64,000 nt of DNA from Gerris lacustris (taxonomy: Eukaryota > Arthropoda > Insecta > Hemiptera > Gerridae), in contig OX578283.1 of assembly GCA_951217055.1 (NCBI GenBank), positions 66,075,228-66,139,227 on the forward strand. Direction: 5' to 3'. Positions 1 to 10,869 of the stretch are shown piece by piece. The position numbers and the translations under genes were made by a program. The notes beneath the pieces are model-generated. The model ran no database searches. It had not been told where the DNA came from and worked only from the letters and a program-made list of their open reading frames with translations. Each line of letters starts with the position of its first letter. Positions within the stretch are counted from its first letter, which is position 1.

Positions 1-53
1 GGTCGTAAATGTAATCCAATTTTGAATAAATAAAAAGTATATTTTCTTTACAT

Positions 54-186
54 TTTGCTTCCGAGCTTACCGAAGGTAACGGAAGCATTGTGTTCACTTT
101 TGAGAACGAAAAACTTTTATGCCTCCGATTTTAAAAATTCCAAGACAGAAATCCGTTTCAGACATCAGGGAACATTTTTGGTCTCG

Positions 187-226
<40 letters not shown>

Positions 227-690
227 GGTCTGTGTGTCCGCGAATTATGAAACGTGCGAAGATAACTTGAGTAAATGTCGACCGATTTTGATGAAATTTG
301 GTAGACATGTTCATTTTACTAATGCCCAGGACGAGTTCGTTGGACAACGTTATCCCTCTAAGCGTTCACGAGCAACGCTCGCGTAAACGTGAACCTCAAA
401 TTTATAATTGGAATTTTAGGTCGTGAAAAAAATGTATCTTCATCTATTCAATGAGAAACATTTTTTTCAAATACAATTTTTTAATAAAACCATCAGCGAC
501 GCCGCTATGAAGTGTTATATCTCTAAAACTATTATAATCTTTTTTACACAATAAACAATATAACAATAAAGTAATATATCCATAATTTTAATGTTAATAT
601 AACAATAAAGTCCAAGATATGAGGATAGGATGCGAGGAAGCTATGTGCCACACTAATTGGCAGTCTATTTTATATGGAATTGAGTTTTTG
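54..690 (+). repeat. Dispersed repeat family A, near full length
   Basis: One end is a short inverted motif (GCTTCCGAGCTTACC, then GGTAACGGAAGC). It is followed by a (CTGT)n tract near 188-226, a block containing CCGATTTTGATGAAATTTGG, a palindromic GCGTTCACGAGCAACGCTCGCG stretch near 362-383, and the other end (GGAAGCTATGTGCCACAC near 635). The same order of blocks recurs many times in the window on both strands. I see no coding capacity; short open frames across the CTGT tract are artefacts. It is probably a non-autonomous mobile element of unknown class. Confidence 0.7.
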
Positions 691-888
691 TTATAATATA
701 CTATTTATGTCCTTGCAACAATAAGGAATTGTAATTTTCATTTTGACCTATTACATCTAAAAGCAAATAAAAAATGATCTCTCCACGTGAGTCTCACGTC
801 GATTTTCGACATGAAGTAGACTTACCGCTCACCTTTCTTTTCTTATTTTCCTATTTCAATGTCACTCTATTTCTTTTATATTTCGGCA

Positions 889-930
889 CTGATGATGGCC
901 TTATGAAGGCTGATAGCTGCTTTGGCTAAT
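889..930 (+). other. Decayed hammerhead-like motif
   Basis: A CTGATGA box (889-895) is followed by a GGCCTT/AAGGCT hairpin, but the required GAAA is replaced by GATA. The layout matches the hammerhead cores inside the Penelope element at 38.4-40.3 kb. I read it as a decayed relic, probably the 3' end of an old Penelope-like copy. Confidence 0.3.
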
Positions 931-1009
931 AAATAAGTTTATTTACGTAGAGAGATAATCTTTTACTTCCTTTAAGATGGCCTCCATAGACGCTCCCATA
1001 TCTAATATC

Positions 1010-1997
1010 CAGAGACCTTCAAAATGTAGCATTTATTTTTACGAAATGTGGCACTAAAAAGTATGGCAATATGGCACTTATTTTGGCCAAGTGTGGCATT
1101 TATTTTAGCTAATGTGGCATTTATTTTTCAACTTTCCAACCCCCCCCCCCCCCCTTTCCATTGGAAAAGCGATATTAAATCGTGCAACTTGAGTCATATT
1201 AACTACTTTAATACCATTTACAAGTATCTTCAACATCCTACAATGACCTACATTGACCAGTGATGAGCTAGAGCTAATGGCTCTTAATCCTTAGGGTAGT
1301 GACACACTTCTGCTTCTGTCACCTGTCTTGTGCCACCCGAGTTTTTACTTTTTTCGGGCAGTCGAGAAATGGAGCTGTCATGTTCCACGAGAAAAAAAGC
1401 CGAATGTCACGTGGAACTTTCAACGAATTGCTTAGAATATTGAAGAACAGTTTGACCAGTAAAGACACTTACATGAGGGATGCAGTTAGCCCCTGATTTG
1501 ATTTCCTCTAGATTTGATTGAAGGAGTGGGGGCTGAGTGGCAGTGGCAACATCTGACGGGTTTAATTGAAAACATTGGGCTGACCGGGTGGCGCCACCTG
1601 CAGGTGGCAGCTAGACCGTGGGACGGTCGACCAGGTAGAGCTACCCGGTGGGTGGCACCACCTCGTGTGGCAGGTTGCATTCTATTCTCATTGGTAGCTT
1701 GGATGACGAAGTGAGTCACTACCCTAAGATAGGAATCCCTTACGTCACTTGGGGAATCCTCAGCACCGTGGAATCCTGCCCTGCAAGGGCGTATCTTACC
1801 TGGTTTTATGGGTTGTAGCAAAACCCCTTAGAATATTAGAATATTTCTATTTTTTTCTCAGAACTTGGCCCACATAAGGCAAAATGTGGCACAAAGTGTG
1901 GCATTTTACCGAAAATCGGCAAAATGTGGCTTTTTAGCAAAATATAGGCAAAATGTTTAGTATGGCGCCATGGCAAAAAGGCATTTGAAGGTCTCTG
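1010..1997. mobile_element. hAT-type non-autonomous transposon with 8-bp TSD
   Basis: The termini are CAGAGACCTTCAAAATG on the left and the inverse of CAGAGACCTTCAAATG on the right. The element is flanked by an exact 8-bp duplication, CTAATATC (1002-1009 and 1998-2005). An 8-bp duplication with CAG-starting termini is the hAT superfamily pattern. Subterminal regions carry repeated AATGTGGCATTT-like words (1046-1125 and 1880-1960), as hAT transposase-binding regions often do. No transposase is encoded. A second MITE (1290-1728) lies inside it. Confidence 0.8.
1290..1728. mobile_element. MITE nested inside the hAT element
   Basis: The outer 21 bp at each end are inverted repeats with one mismatch (left starts CTTAGGGTAGTGAC; right ends GTCACTACCCTAAG). 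The interior is much more GC-rich than its host element and contains several GGTGGCACCACCT-like words (1585-1670). I could not find a convincing target-site duplication, so the superfamily is unknown. Open frames on both strands here overlap and have no recognisable product. Confidence 0.6.
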
Positions 1998-2284
1998 CTA
2001 ATATCACATCTAAAGATGTAAGGAGCTCAAGAACAAATTGAATTTTCATTAATCAATTTTGTAAATGCTCAAAAATATATAAATCAAATTTCCAGGTGAC
2101 ATCTAGTTTCAGAAACATTATCTCACAAAGATTCTACAGAATGAGACTATCATAATAGAAATATTTCTTTGATAGTCCAGTAGGTAATAATATATAGGCA
2201 TTTGAAAAAATCAAATCGGTGGAGAGCAGCCATGTCCCGATCTTTATGGTAGACAATGTGATTTTCATGATCCTTAGAACAAAA

Positions 2285-2425
2285 TTAGTTAGTAGACCAA
2301 AAATCAAGTTAGATGTTAGCTTATCACTTTATTGGTTAGTTATTCAAATATTACTCCGAATTAAAGTGGTCACCTATCAAGTGACAAACTAACATCAACT
2401 TGATTTTTGGTCTACTAACTAATTT
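2285..2425. repeat. Inverted repeat
   Basis: TTAGTTAGTAGACCAAAAAT at about 2285 recurs inverted at about 2400-2425. A third, direct, diverged copy lies at about 2485. The AACTAACATCAACTTGAT block is also repeated. Function is unknown; it may be the termini of a decayed element. Confidence 0.5.
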
Positions 2426-2724
2426 CGTACTCAGTTCCCAGCCATTTGGGTGGAAAATGTGACTTTCAAGATCCTGAGTACACAATTAGTTAGTAAACCA
2501 AAATTGATGTTGATTTTAGTTTGTCACTTGATAGGTGACAATTTTGATTTATTGTCATCTTTAAATAACTAACCTATCATCTGACAAATTAACATAAACT
2601 TGATTTTCATCCTTAAGTAGATTACTGAGAAGGTGTATGACATGTACCTCTTGGAAAGAATTGTGGAAGTCTCTAAAGGCATAAATGTACACCAAAGGCT
2701 TATTGAGAGATGAAGAGCTTGTAA

Positions 2725-3000
2725 GAACTGCAGAAACTGTTTACACACTGGAATCTACACTTCTCCATAATTCAATATAACCATATAGGATTAAGACGGG
2801 GAAATATTATAAGCCCCCTCTTAACCCTCCTAAATTTATCGATGGATGATATTCTAAGGAGCTGTACGAGACAATGTTACTTACTAGGGCACTGGAGAAT
2901 GAAGATGGTGAAAAATAACTCGTTGGCTTTCGCCGACGATCTAGTGTTGCTAACAGGCTCTAATGAGAAGCTACAGTACAACTTTAACTGCTTCATATGA
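2725..3000 (+). pseudogene. Decayed non-LTR reverse-transcriptase fragment
   Basis: A 91-codon open stretch contains GLRRGNIISPLL (compare the RT motif G-x-R-Q-G-x-x-x-S-P-L) and LAFADDLVLLTG, an FADD catalytic box, at the spacing expected for RT motifs 4 and 5. There is no start codon, and the frame ends in TGA just after the catalytic box. The protein on either side cannot be followed. The FADD form and the 'SPLLTLLNLSMDDIL' segment resemble R2/R4-type LINEs, but that assignment is tentative. This is an old, 5'- and 3'-truncated relic. Confidence 0.6.
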
Positions 3001-3139
3001 CACCTTTAAGCAAAGAACATGAAGGTACCTCCTAATCCAAGGTACACCAAGGACACACCAACAATAGTGGTGTCAAGTTAGTGCTTTCAAATAACGAGAT
3101 TAACATTGTAAAAGATGGCAAAATAAACGCCAAGGTAAG

Positions 3140-3690
3140 TTCTAATTCCAATAATTGTTATTGGAACGAAGTTCCTTATGGCACGTTCTGGAGTCCGGGA
3201 GTGAATCTTGGTTTACAAAAACCAAGATTCACGAAATCTACTGATGACAATAACTTGAGTAAAAGTTAGTTGAAATTTGGTACAAATGTTCATTTTACCA
3301 TTGCCCGGGCAGAGTTCGTTTAACAACGTTATCCACCCAAGCGTTCACGCGCAACGCTCGCGTAAACGTAAGCTTCAAATTTAAAATTAGAATTTTAGGA
3401 CTGGAAAAATTTCTTACTTCATCTATTTAATGAGACAAACAACTTTTTTATATACATTTTTTTTAGTAAAACGAACACCGACACTTCTATGAAGTGATAA
3501 ATATCGCTAAATTTATTAAAGCAGACCTGATCGATTAAAACAGAGAGAACAACGTTTTTACAGATATCTTACGTTCTAACGTAACGATTTAAATGAAACT
3601 TTGTATACATCACTTATAGTACAATTGAAACAGGCATGTAAAATTTCAACCTGATACAAGCAGAAGTTTCTGTGTGTTAGTGATTAATAT
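3140..3690 (+). repeat. Dispersed repeat family B copy
   Basis: It starts with TTGGAACGAAGTTCCTTATG / GCACGTTCTGGAG and continues through GATAACTTGAGTAAAAG, the GCGTTCACGCGCAACGCTCGCG palindrome and a 3' part ending near CCTGATACAAGCAGAAG. The same blocks recur at 8.4-10.0 (minus), 51.8-52.4 (minus), 55.9-56.5 (plus) and 59.9-60.4 kb (minus). It shares its middle with family A. It is non-coding and of unknown class. Confidence 0.6.
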
Positions 3691-4239
3691 TTTTTATTAT
3701 AATATTTAAATTGGAGTAATATGGCGACGGAGTCTGAGGGGACAGTTCTTTCTCGTCTCTACAACAGTAAAAGAAAATAGTAAAGGAGTTAAAAGTGTAA
3801 GCTTGTTGTTAAAAGAGATAATTATAATTGTGAAGAGATGGTGTAATAAAATAGTAAAGTATTTTAGTGTTGAACAGTAAAGAGATAATTATAATCGTGT
3901 TTAATTAGTATTAAGATTAATTACTGCAGTAATGAAGTAATTATAGTATAGTTAAGTTAGGCAGGTGGAGTTCTATAAGAGAAACTTAGTATTTGGAAGG
4001 TAAGGTAAACTAAATAGTTAAATTAAAGTAGTTAAGAACTTTAAGTTAAGTCTTACTATTTGGTGTTGAAGTTACTATTTGGTCAATAAAGTAAGTTTTA
4101 GTGTTTTCTAAGAATTAGAAAATAATACGGTTTGTTTCCTTAAATTATTAATCTTATTGATAGTAAGTAAATTACTGAAATAATTCTATTTTATCTTCAA
4201 TAACATTCTTTGGAAGTTTAAATAATTTTTAGTTAAACA

Positions 4240-4560
4240 TAGACTGCCAATTAGTGTGGCACATAGCTTCCTCGCAACCTATCACGTACATTATTGATTT
4301 TAGGCATTTACAAGCCAGTATTGTCAAATTAATTTAATTGTTTCACTCGATTTTTTTTATGTCAAAATTGTTTTGTTTTTTTACATGAATCGGTCGGACC
4401 AAAAGATCGACAGACAGATAGATACACAAACAAAAATGTTCCCTGATGTCTGAAACGGATTTCTGTCTTGGAATTTTTGAAATCGGAGACATAAAATATT
4501 TTCGTTGTTCACACCGTTACTTTGGTAAGCTCGGAGGGAAAAATAATAAAAATTTGGCTT
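4240..4560 (-). repeat. Dispersed repeat family A copy
   Basis: Starts with GACTGCCAATTAGTGTGGCA at 4243 and ends with the GGTAAGCTCGGAGG end near 4540; the interior contains CCCTGATGTCTGAAACGG. Shorter than the 54-690 copy, with the middle deleted. Confidence 0.6.
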
Positions 4561-4799
4561 GAAGAGATTACTTATACTGGCATGACCTTTTTCCAAAACA
4601 TTTAACTAACAAACACACTTCTCGTCAGGTATATAATATAGAGACCAATTTAAGAATGTTTTACGTTAAAACAATGAAGCAAATTTACTGTAGTTATAAA
4701 CGTGAGCCAAAAAGGGGTCGAAATATTGCAAAAGTAAGCCTTTAGTTTTTCTTTTAGACTCAACCATCAATAAGATTAAAAATTAGCATTTATAATAAA

Positions 4800-5365
4800 T
4801 AAAGGTAACGGAAGCTATGTGTGGAAGCTATGTGAAAATATTTTATGTCTCCGATTTAAAAAAAAAATTGAAACAAAATCAGTTTTAGACATGAGGAAAC
4901 ATTTTTGGTTTTGTGTCTGTCGGTCTGTCACTAATTTTTTCCGAATCAACATTATCTTAACTACATGTCTGATATTAATGAAATTTAGATGGTAGGTCAT
5001 AATTAGCCCATCGTTGGTCCCATATAAGTTTCAAACTTCTAGCTCATTTGTTTCTCCTCCACATCCACCCTCCACATACGCATATAGCTTCAAAAGTACT
5101 CATTTGATTTTTATAAAATTTGGATGGATTGTCGAAACTAGCCCGCAGATAGCCCTAGATTAATTTAAACTGTCTGCTCTCTTTATATTTTGCTAAATTG
5201 ATACTTAAACTCATGTAAAAAATCAAAACAATTTTTATATATTGAAAAAACTGGGGAAACAATTAAATAAATTAGACAATAATGGCTTGTAAAAGCATAA
5301 AATCAATAAAGTACATGGATAGGATGCGAGATAGCTATCTGCCACACTAATTGGCAGTCTATTTT
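4800..5365 (+). repeat. Dispersed repeat family A copy
   Basis: Begins at GGTAACGGAAGCTATGTG and ends at GCCACACTAATTGGCAG near 5350. Contains the 'GACCTACCATCTAAATTTC' block (minus sense) typical of the longer A subfamily. Confidence 0.6.
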
Positions 5366-6344
5366 TATATTATTATAAAGTACTAAGTCATTTTTAGTAT
5401 TATAATAGATTTTAATAGAGTGAGTTCAGAGTTCATTTAGTTTGATATTAGTGATAATTTTTACTTCAACACTTCTTCTAACTGGTAAAAGATCAAACAA
5501 ATATATAAATATTAGCTAATGAACCCTATTCTGTCAGAATTACATTAGTTTACTGCATGAAAGAAATCTTTTTCATGTTATAAAGGATCTCCATTAACCA
5601 AACTCAAAACCACTGAGATTGCTGAACAGCTCTTTCATTTGAAAAGATACGGGGGGGGGGGGGGGGAGGGTTGTACAAGGAAGAAACGTTATTTAAAGTA
5701 TGGTATTCTGTATTATAATGGAGCTATTTTATTTGAGTGTTGAAGGCAGCGGTTTAAACTTGGTCAGTTCAGCTGAACAAGTTCTTTTTTTGATGTTTTG
5801 CTTTCTTCTACTCCGACGTTTGGTTCCTTGTTAAAAAGAGATTTAATCTGTAAGGGCCTACTCCTTAGGAAAAGCTTTTTACCTTAAGAAAAGGGAAAAG
5901 CCCCCGAAGAAGGGGCTAAGAATCATGTACTTTTCCCTTTTACTTCACAACAACTTGGCCCTTTCATTATTATCAAAACCATTTCAAGCATTCCTTACCT
6001 TTCAGGAACGACCGAAACAAATTGCTTGTCGAGTCACAACTTGACTAAAGGAAAGGAATCCAGGGATTTTTTTTTTTAAAGCAAAGTTACAATTGTAGAC
6101 ACGGGGCCTTTTTTTTGACAAAGCACAACGTTGAAAAACAGATAAAGAGGGGGAAAACAGTTTGTAATGTAAACTACTGGTTTGCTATGTTAAATGATTT
6201 AGTACTTTATAAAGGGATTTGGTTTTTGTAAACGTACTTAATGCCTATGATTAGTGTGTATTAAGTACGTAATAAGTTTAAATTGTACAAAAGAATCAAA
6301 GGCCAACTTTTGTTTCTTCAATAGGTTTATTTATTTACTTAAAA
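5366..6344. other. No recognised feature; contains a G homopolymer
   Basis: AT-rich sequence with a run of about 16 G near 5651-5666. A slightly more GC-rich, purine-rich stretch at 5830-6130 (GGGAAAAGCCCCCGAAG) may be single-copy. I see no ORF with a recognisable domain. Confidence 0.3.
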
Positions 6345-6960
6345 AATAGACTGACAATTGTTGTGGCAAATAGCTTCCTCGGCCTATAACGTACTTTATT
6401 GATTTTATGCTTTTACAAGCCATTATTGTCTAATTTGTTTAATTGTTTCCCTTATTTTTTTAATCTGTCAAAATTGTTTTAATTTTTTTCATGAATTAAA
6501 GAATCAATTAAGCAAATGTTAAAAAGCGCAGACGATTTTAATTATTAATTATTTTAATCTGGGACTAACTGCGGGTTACTTTCGATAAACTATAAATGTT
6601 TCATACAAATCAGATAAGTCATTTTGAAGCTATATCTGTAAATTAATGTATGTTTGTGAGCATGTGGATGAGAAACAAATAGGTGCAGAAGGTTGAAACT
6701 TATATGGGACCAACGATTGCTAATTGTGACCTACCACCTAAAATTCATTAAAATTGGACGTGTAGTTTTTAAGATATTATGTTGGTTCGCAAAAATCGAA
6801 CGACAGACCGACAGACCGACAGACCGACAGACCGACAGACCGACAGACCATCATTTTGAAGGTATATCTGTAAATTAATGTATGATTATGCGCATGTGGT
6901 AGAGAAACAAAATTTAGCGCAGATGGTTGAAACCTATATGGGACCAACTAACAAACCAAA
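6345..6960 (-). repeat. Dispersed repeat family A copy with (CCGACAGA)n
   Basis: It runs from AATAGACTGACAATTGTTGT through the TGGGACCAACGATTGC and ACCTACCACCTAAAATTC blocks into a (CGACAGAC)n tract at 6799-6848. After the tract an earlier internal block (TCATTTTGAAG, then TATATGGGACCAAC) is repeated, indicating a partial internal duplication. Confidence 0.6.
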
Positions 6961-7590
6961 AAAAAAAAAAATACAAATAAAAAAGAAACGTAATAAAAGA
7001 TAATAAAGAGCATATAATACGAGTATATTTCTATAACTTTTTACATCAAAATTACTTTTACTTATGTTTATTTATAGATCAAAGATACAAATCATTTATT
7101 GGACATCTAATATTAGACATGTCACCTATACGAACGAATTGAATGAATTTATACTTCTATGCCTTATAAAACGCTTGTATCATTTGTAGGGTGTGTTTAG
7201 TAGATTGATGTAGGTAAAGGTGTCAATGGAATTTTAAAAACAGTTTTCAAGTGATCTTTAACATACCACCTACCAAAACAGACATTTAAAGCTGAAGTAT
7301 GTTAAAACATTAAGATTAATTTTAAGGTCATTGAATTAAACACCTATTTATTTTGTTTTGTTAGTTACATAAAACAACATATGATACCATACTGTTATCA
7401 TAATGTCACTGGTCCAAAAATATAATATTATTTTCTATATTTGACTACAACATAATCATCGTCACATTAAATCTTTTAATAAATTTTATCTACGATTGAT
7501 ACGAAATATAAACATTATATCTCTGTTTAGATGCGTAGAAAGTGATTATTTACGTACTAGTATTCAATTGCGCATGCGCGTCTCATGGTT

Positions 7591-7646
7591 CTGAAGAATT
7601 CCTCTTCTTCACCACGCTAGCGTGGTAAAGAAGAGGAATTCTTCAG
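7591..7646. repeat. 56-bp near-perfect palindrome
   Basis: CTGAAGAATTCCTCTTCTT ... CACGCTAGCGTG ... AAGAAGAGGAATTCTTCAG, centred on GCTAGC at 7616-7621, with a single mismatched pair. It would form a hairpin with essentially no loop. A separate CGCATGCGCG palindrome lies just upstream (7571-7580). It could be a fold-back MITE or an excision footprint. Confidence 0.7.
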
Positions 7647-7929
7647 CTTTACGCACGATTAGAGAGTTCGTTTTCATTTAACAAAACTAATTTGCTATTC
7701 TTTTATTAAAGTAACTGTTTATATCGAGTTTTTAATGAAAAACAATGAATGAATCAAGTGGCTTTGACGAAAATGTAGAGAATAACACTCCTCCAGAAAT
7801 AATTAATTCGGCAAAAAATACAACTCAAGATTAATGCCCTCTTTATCAAAAGAAGAGATACGAACTTACATACAGCAAGTTTATTTTTTTCTGTATTTAT
7901 TATTATAATCTAACAATCGTAGATAAAGT

Positions 7930-8060
7930 ACGGTACGCAACTCGAGGGAAAACAACATTTTGCATTGCTCGTGTGGTTTTACTACCCTCGCTCTCGCTCG
8001 GGTGCAAACTCCACACTAGCATGCAAAATGCTACTTTCCACACTCGACGCGTAATGTACT
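7930..8060. repeat. Imperfect inverted repeat
   Basis: ACGCAACTCGAGGGAAAACA / ACATTTTGCAT on the left is mirrored by ATGCAAAATGCT...TTTCCACACTCGACGCGT on the right, around a GC-richer centre (CTACCCTCGCTCTCGCTCGG). A 28-codon frame just upstream (7746-7832, starting ATGAATGAATCAAGT) has no recognised relative. Confidence 0.45.
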
Positions 8061-8269
8061 ATTAACCCCTCTTAGCTATCAGTAGTCGTCAATGTTAAAT
8101 TAATTTTTTTCTCAAATTTTACCGCCAAAATTTAATTTTAATTGATTTAAACGGAAATATCCCTATTTACCTATAACTGGTTGTCTTTGTTAACCAATTG
8201 TTTTAACTTTATCGCCAACATTTCTCGGAAATGTATTTATGTATATATGCAGGTTGGTGAGTACTCCTG

Positions 8270-8635
8270 ATTTAATATTGAGAAAGTAAATAATCATGAT
8301 GAGTTTATAGTTATAGTGTATGGTTGTAGTGTGTAGGGAATAGGACTATTCTCTACCAACCCGGCCTACTAATTTAAAATATATCTCTTCCCTACACAAA
8401 AACTTCTGCTTGTATCAGGTTTAAATTTTACATGCCTGTTTCAATTGTACTTTAGACGAAGTGTATGAAGTTTTATTAAAATCGTAACGTTAGAACGTTA
8501 GATATCGGTAAAAACATTGTTTTCTCTATTTTAAAGGTTTAGGCCCGCTTTAATAATTTTAGCGATCTTTAACACTTCCGGTGTCGGTGTTGGTTTTACT
8601 AAAAAAAAAAATTATAAAACTTGTTTGTTTCATTA
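8270..8635 (-). repeat. Family B copy, first part (interrupted)
   Basis: Contains ATCATGATGAGTTTATAG, the TACACAAAAACTTCTGCTTG end and the GTTAGATATCGGTAAAAAC block. At 8635 it is interrupted by nested insertions and resumes at 9692. The interruption point is exactly defined by duplicated target sequence. Confidence 0.65.
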
Positions 8636-9627
8636 CCCTAGAAAGCTAACCTGGAGTCAAACTGACTCCCATTTTTTTTTCAACTACGAATGCACGGTGT
8701 CTGTAAAACACAGAACTCCCACATCTTAGCTATGCTATCTCCCACCCTTGAATGACCCTTCTACACTTCTATCAGTTTCACATTCAGATTCTAAAGAGGA
8801 CATATCGTTTGTTTTTCTGCAGTCACGGAGTCATTTTGACTCCTGTTTAGTCTTACACGTAAATTTTTTTAGGTCATTTTGACGCAGAATAGTATTTTTT
8901 AGAATAGTATGTCGTGTTATTGTTTATTTTGGCATTTTAAATCTTATTAATTAAATATTATATAACTTTTAATTCAATAATTATTTCAAATTAAAGGTAA
9001 TATAATTGTAATTTATTCATTTATAAGTATAAATCGTTATATATTTTTTTGTCGTTATATGTCTAAATTATATAGAATTTCTAAAGTTAATAGAATATGA
9101 ATATAGTCAAATAATGGAGAAAAAATACAATGATCTAAACGACATTTATCACTTGATGAAGGAAATGACCGATTCAGATACCGATTATGAAAAAGAGCCT
9201 ATTCGACAATAATGGTGACGGTTGTGATTTGGACCCTGATGTGAAAATAGAAAATGCCTTTTTTGATCCCATCAGCGATGATGAGGAAAATGATAAATTA
9301 ATTGAAACAATTTACGAAATAGAAAAACCAAAGGAAAGGAAAGAAAAAAGCTACATAAAAAAAAGTAAATAAAACCACTCCGGTAGATAACAACACCGGG
9401 TATGTAATAGTAGTCCAGTTTGAAAAACCGGAATTAAAAGGAAAAAATTGTTTTTTTATTGGAAACAAAGCACCCAAGTGTCCCTTCAACTAGCACTAAA
9501 ACGTGTTAAAAAATATTGTACATATTAGGCCTTTATATTTTAATAAAACTGGGTATAATAGATTTGGGAGTCAATATGACTCAAGGTTAGTCTTAAGAGG
9601 TTAAAAAATATGGTTAGCGTTCTAGGG
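8636..9627. mobile_element. piggyBac-like transposon with TA-flanked ends
   Basis: The 992-bp element has 16-bp terminal inverted repeats, CCCTAGAAAGCTAACC (8636-8651) and the inverse of CCCTAGAACGCTAACC (9612-9627). The first ten bases match the piggyBac terminus. Subterminal TGACTC/GAGTCA palindromic words occur next to both ends (GGAGTCAAACTGACTCC; GGGAGTCAATATGACTC). It carries only a fragment of coding sequence. Comparison with the intact duplicate target at 9692-9710 (CATTAAATAG) shows only TA duplicated (8634-8635, 9628-9629), not the TTAA expected for piggyBac. The superfamily is therefore probable but not certain. Confidence 0.65.
9114..9372 (+). pseudogene. Acidic N-terminal transposase fragment (frameshifted)
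   Basis: Two overlapping frames read as one broken protein. The first starts at ATG 9114 (MEKKYNDLNDIYHLM..., 33 codons, stop near 9213). The second, open over 9187-9372, is strongly acidic (DLDPDV, PISDDEENDK) and then basic (KPKERKEKSYIKKSK). An acidic N-terminus followed by a basic stretch is usual for piggyBac-type transposases, and the fragment lies inside piggyBac-like termini. The DDE catalytic core is absent. The assignment rests mainly on context. Confidence 0.35.
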
Positions 9628-9634
9628 TAAATAG

Positions 9635-9691
9635 ACCCAAAGATGGTCTGTTTGCCAGGCTAGGCCTCCCCGCCCTTACTACTACTACTAC
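9635..9691 (+). mobile_element. 57-bp ultra-truncated LINE tail with 19-bp TSD
   Basis: ACCCAAAGATGGTCTG, then GCCAGGCTAGGCCTCCCCGC, then a TACTACTAC tail. This is the same 3' end as the full-length LINE at 16118-20758 (20700-20758). It is bounded on the right by TGTTTGTTTCATTAAATAG (9692-9710). The same 19 bases are found on the left, split by the 992-bp transposon (8622-8635 plus 9630-9634). It is therefore a genuine target-primed insertion of only the last 57 bases, or of a SINE sharing that tail. Confidence 0.8.
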
Positions 9692-10040
9692 TGTTTGTTT
9701 CATTAAATAGATGAAGAAGAAATTTTTTCCCGTCCTAAAATTCCAATTCCAATTTTTCTACATTTGAAGTTCACGTTTACCCAAGCGTTGCGCGCGAACG
9801 CTTGGGCGGATAACGTTGTCCAGCCAACTTGTCCTGGGCATTGATAAAATGAACATGTGTACTATATTTCAACTACCTCAGTCTTTTTTTACTCAAGTTA
9901 TCATCATCGGTAGATTTCGTGACGGTCGGTTTTGTGGCGGTAGATTTTCTGACAGTCGTGTTGTGGCGGTCGTTTTTCCGGATTCACTCCCGGGCTCCAA
10001 AACGTGCCATAACTTCGTTCCAAAAAATAACGGTATTGTC
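9692..10040 (-). repeat. Family B copy, second part
   Basis: Continues the copy interrupted at 8635: CCCGTCCTAAAATTCCAATT, the CAAGCGTTGCGCGCGAACGC palindrome, TGATAAAATGAACATGTGTA, and the CACTCCCGGGCTCC...TTCGTTCCAAAAAA end. A GTGACGGTCGGTTTTGTGGC-like triplicated word at 9920-9985 is specific to this copy. Confidence 0.6.
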
Positions 10041-10690
10041 AAATGTGGATCAAATATGATAGCTCAAGGATAAGGATTTCTTTAGAAACAATCTACATTG
10101 CACAGTTTTTAAAACAATTCTGCTTGCTAAAAAAATTATAACAACATTATTCAGTCTTTTATAGCTTCATAGCTTATCTAACGTCTTAAAATAAATGCTT
10201 TAAAAATAATATACCACGTTATAGTTTCAAATATTTATTATACTATAGAGTAATAACAACGATCTAAAATAATAATAATAAAAAAATACTTAAATAAATC
10301 TAGCGGAATAAATGTAAACTACTTTTGCCTATAAGTGGTTAACTTTGTGTAATTCCTTTATGAAGATTTCACAGCCACTTGAATAATTCCAGTTTGTAAG
10401 TAGTTTCAAGTTGCAAATCTCAACAAACTCGCAGTGTTTTCTCACTCAATTTAAGCTCCTTTGAATTATGATAATGCGCAAAGATCTGTAAACTAGATGA
10501 CTCATAAGAAGTTCTGTGATTTACAGCTTTTTATAATTTTGTAGCAGACAAATAGATAGATATTATTTATTATCTATGTACAGAATACAAATTCACCAGT
10601 TGTAAAAAATTAACTCATACAAGATAATATTACTGCGATGCTTATCAAAAATTCTTTAAGAAATTGTTTTTAGTCTTGGGGTAGTTATTT
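10041..10690. other. No recognised feature
   Basis: AT-rich sequence with no ORF above about 60 codons and no repeat shared with the rest of the window that I could see. Confidence 0.3.
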
Positions 10691-10869
10691 AACCCTGTAA
10701 AAGCCCTATATAAAAAGTACAGTTCATCTAGTTAGCTATTAGAAGCAACCTATCTTGTCTCACTATAATTAATTTACTCAATTATTTGGATTTTCGCTTT
10801 TTAATTATATTTAACTTTTGGTTAAATACATTCTTTATAAAAAATGAAATAATAATTTTGAAATCTATT

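Noticed and set aside
1486..1821. 111-codon minus-strand frame in the GC-rich MITE
   Set aside because: Overlaps an open frame on the other strand, crosses the MITE end, and has no motif.
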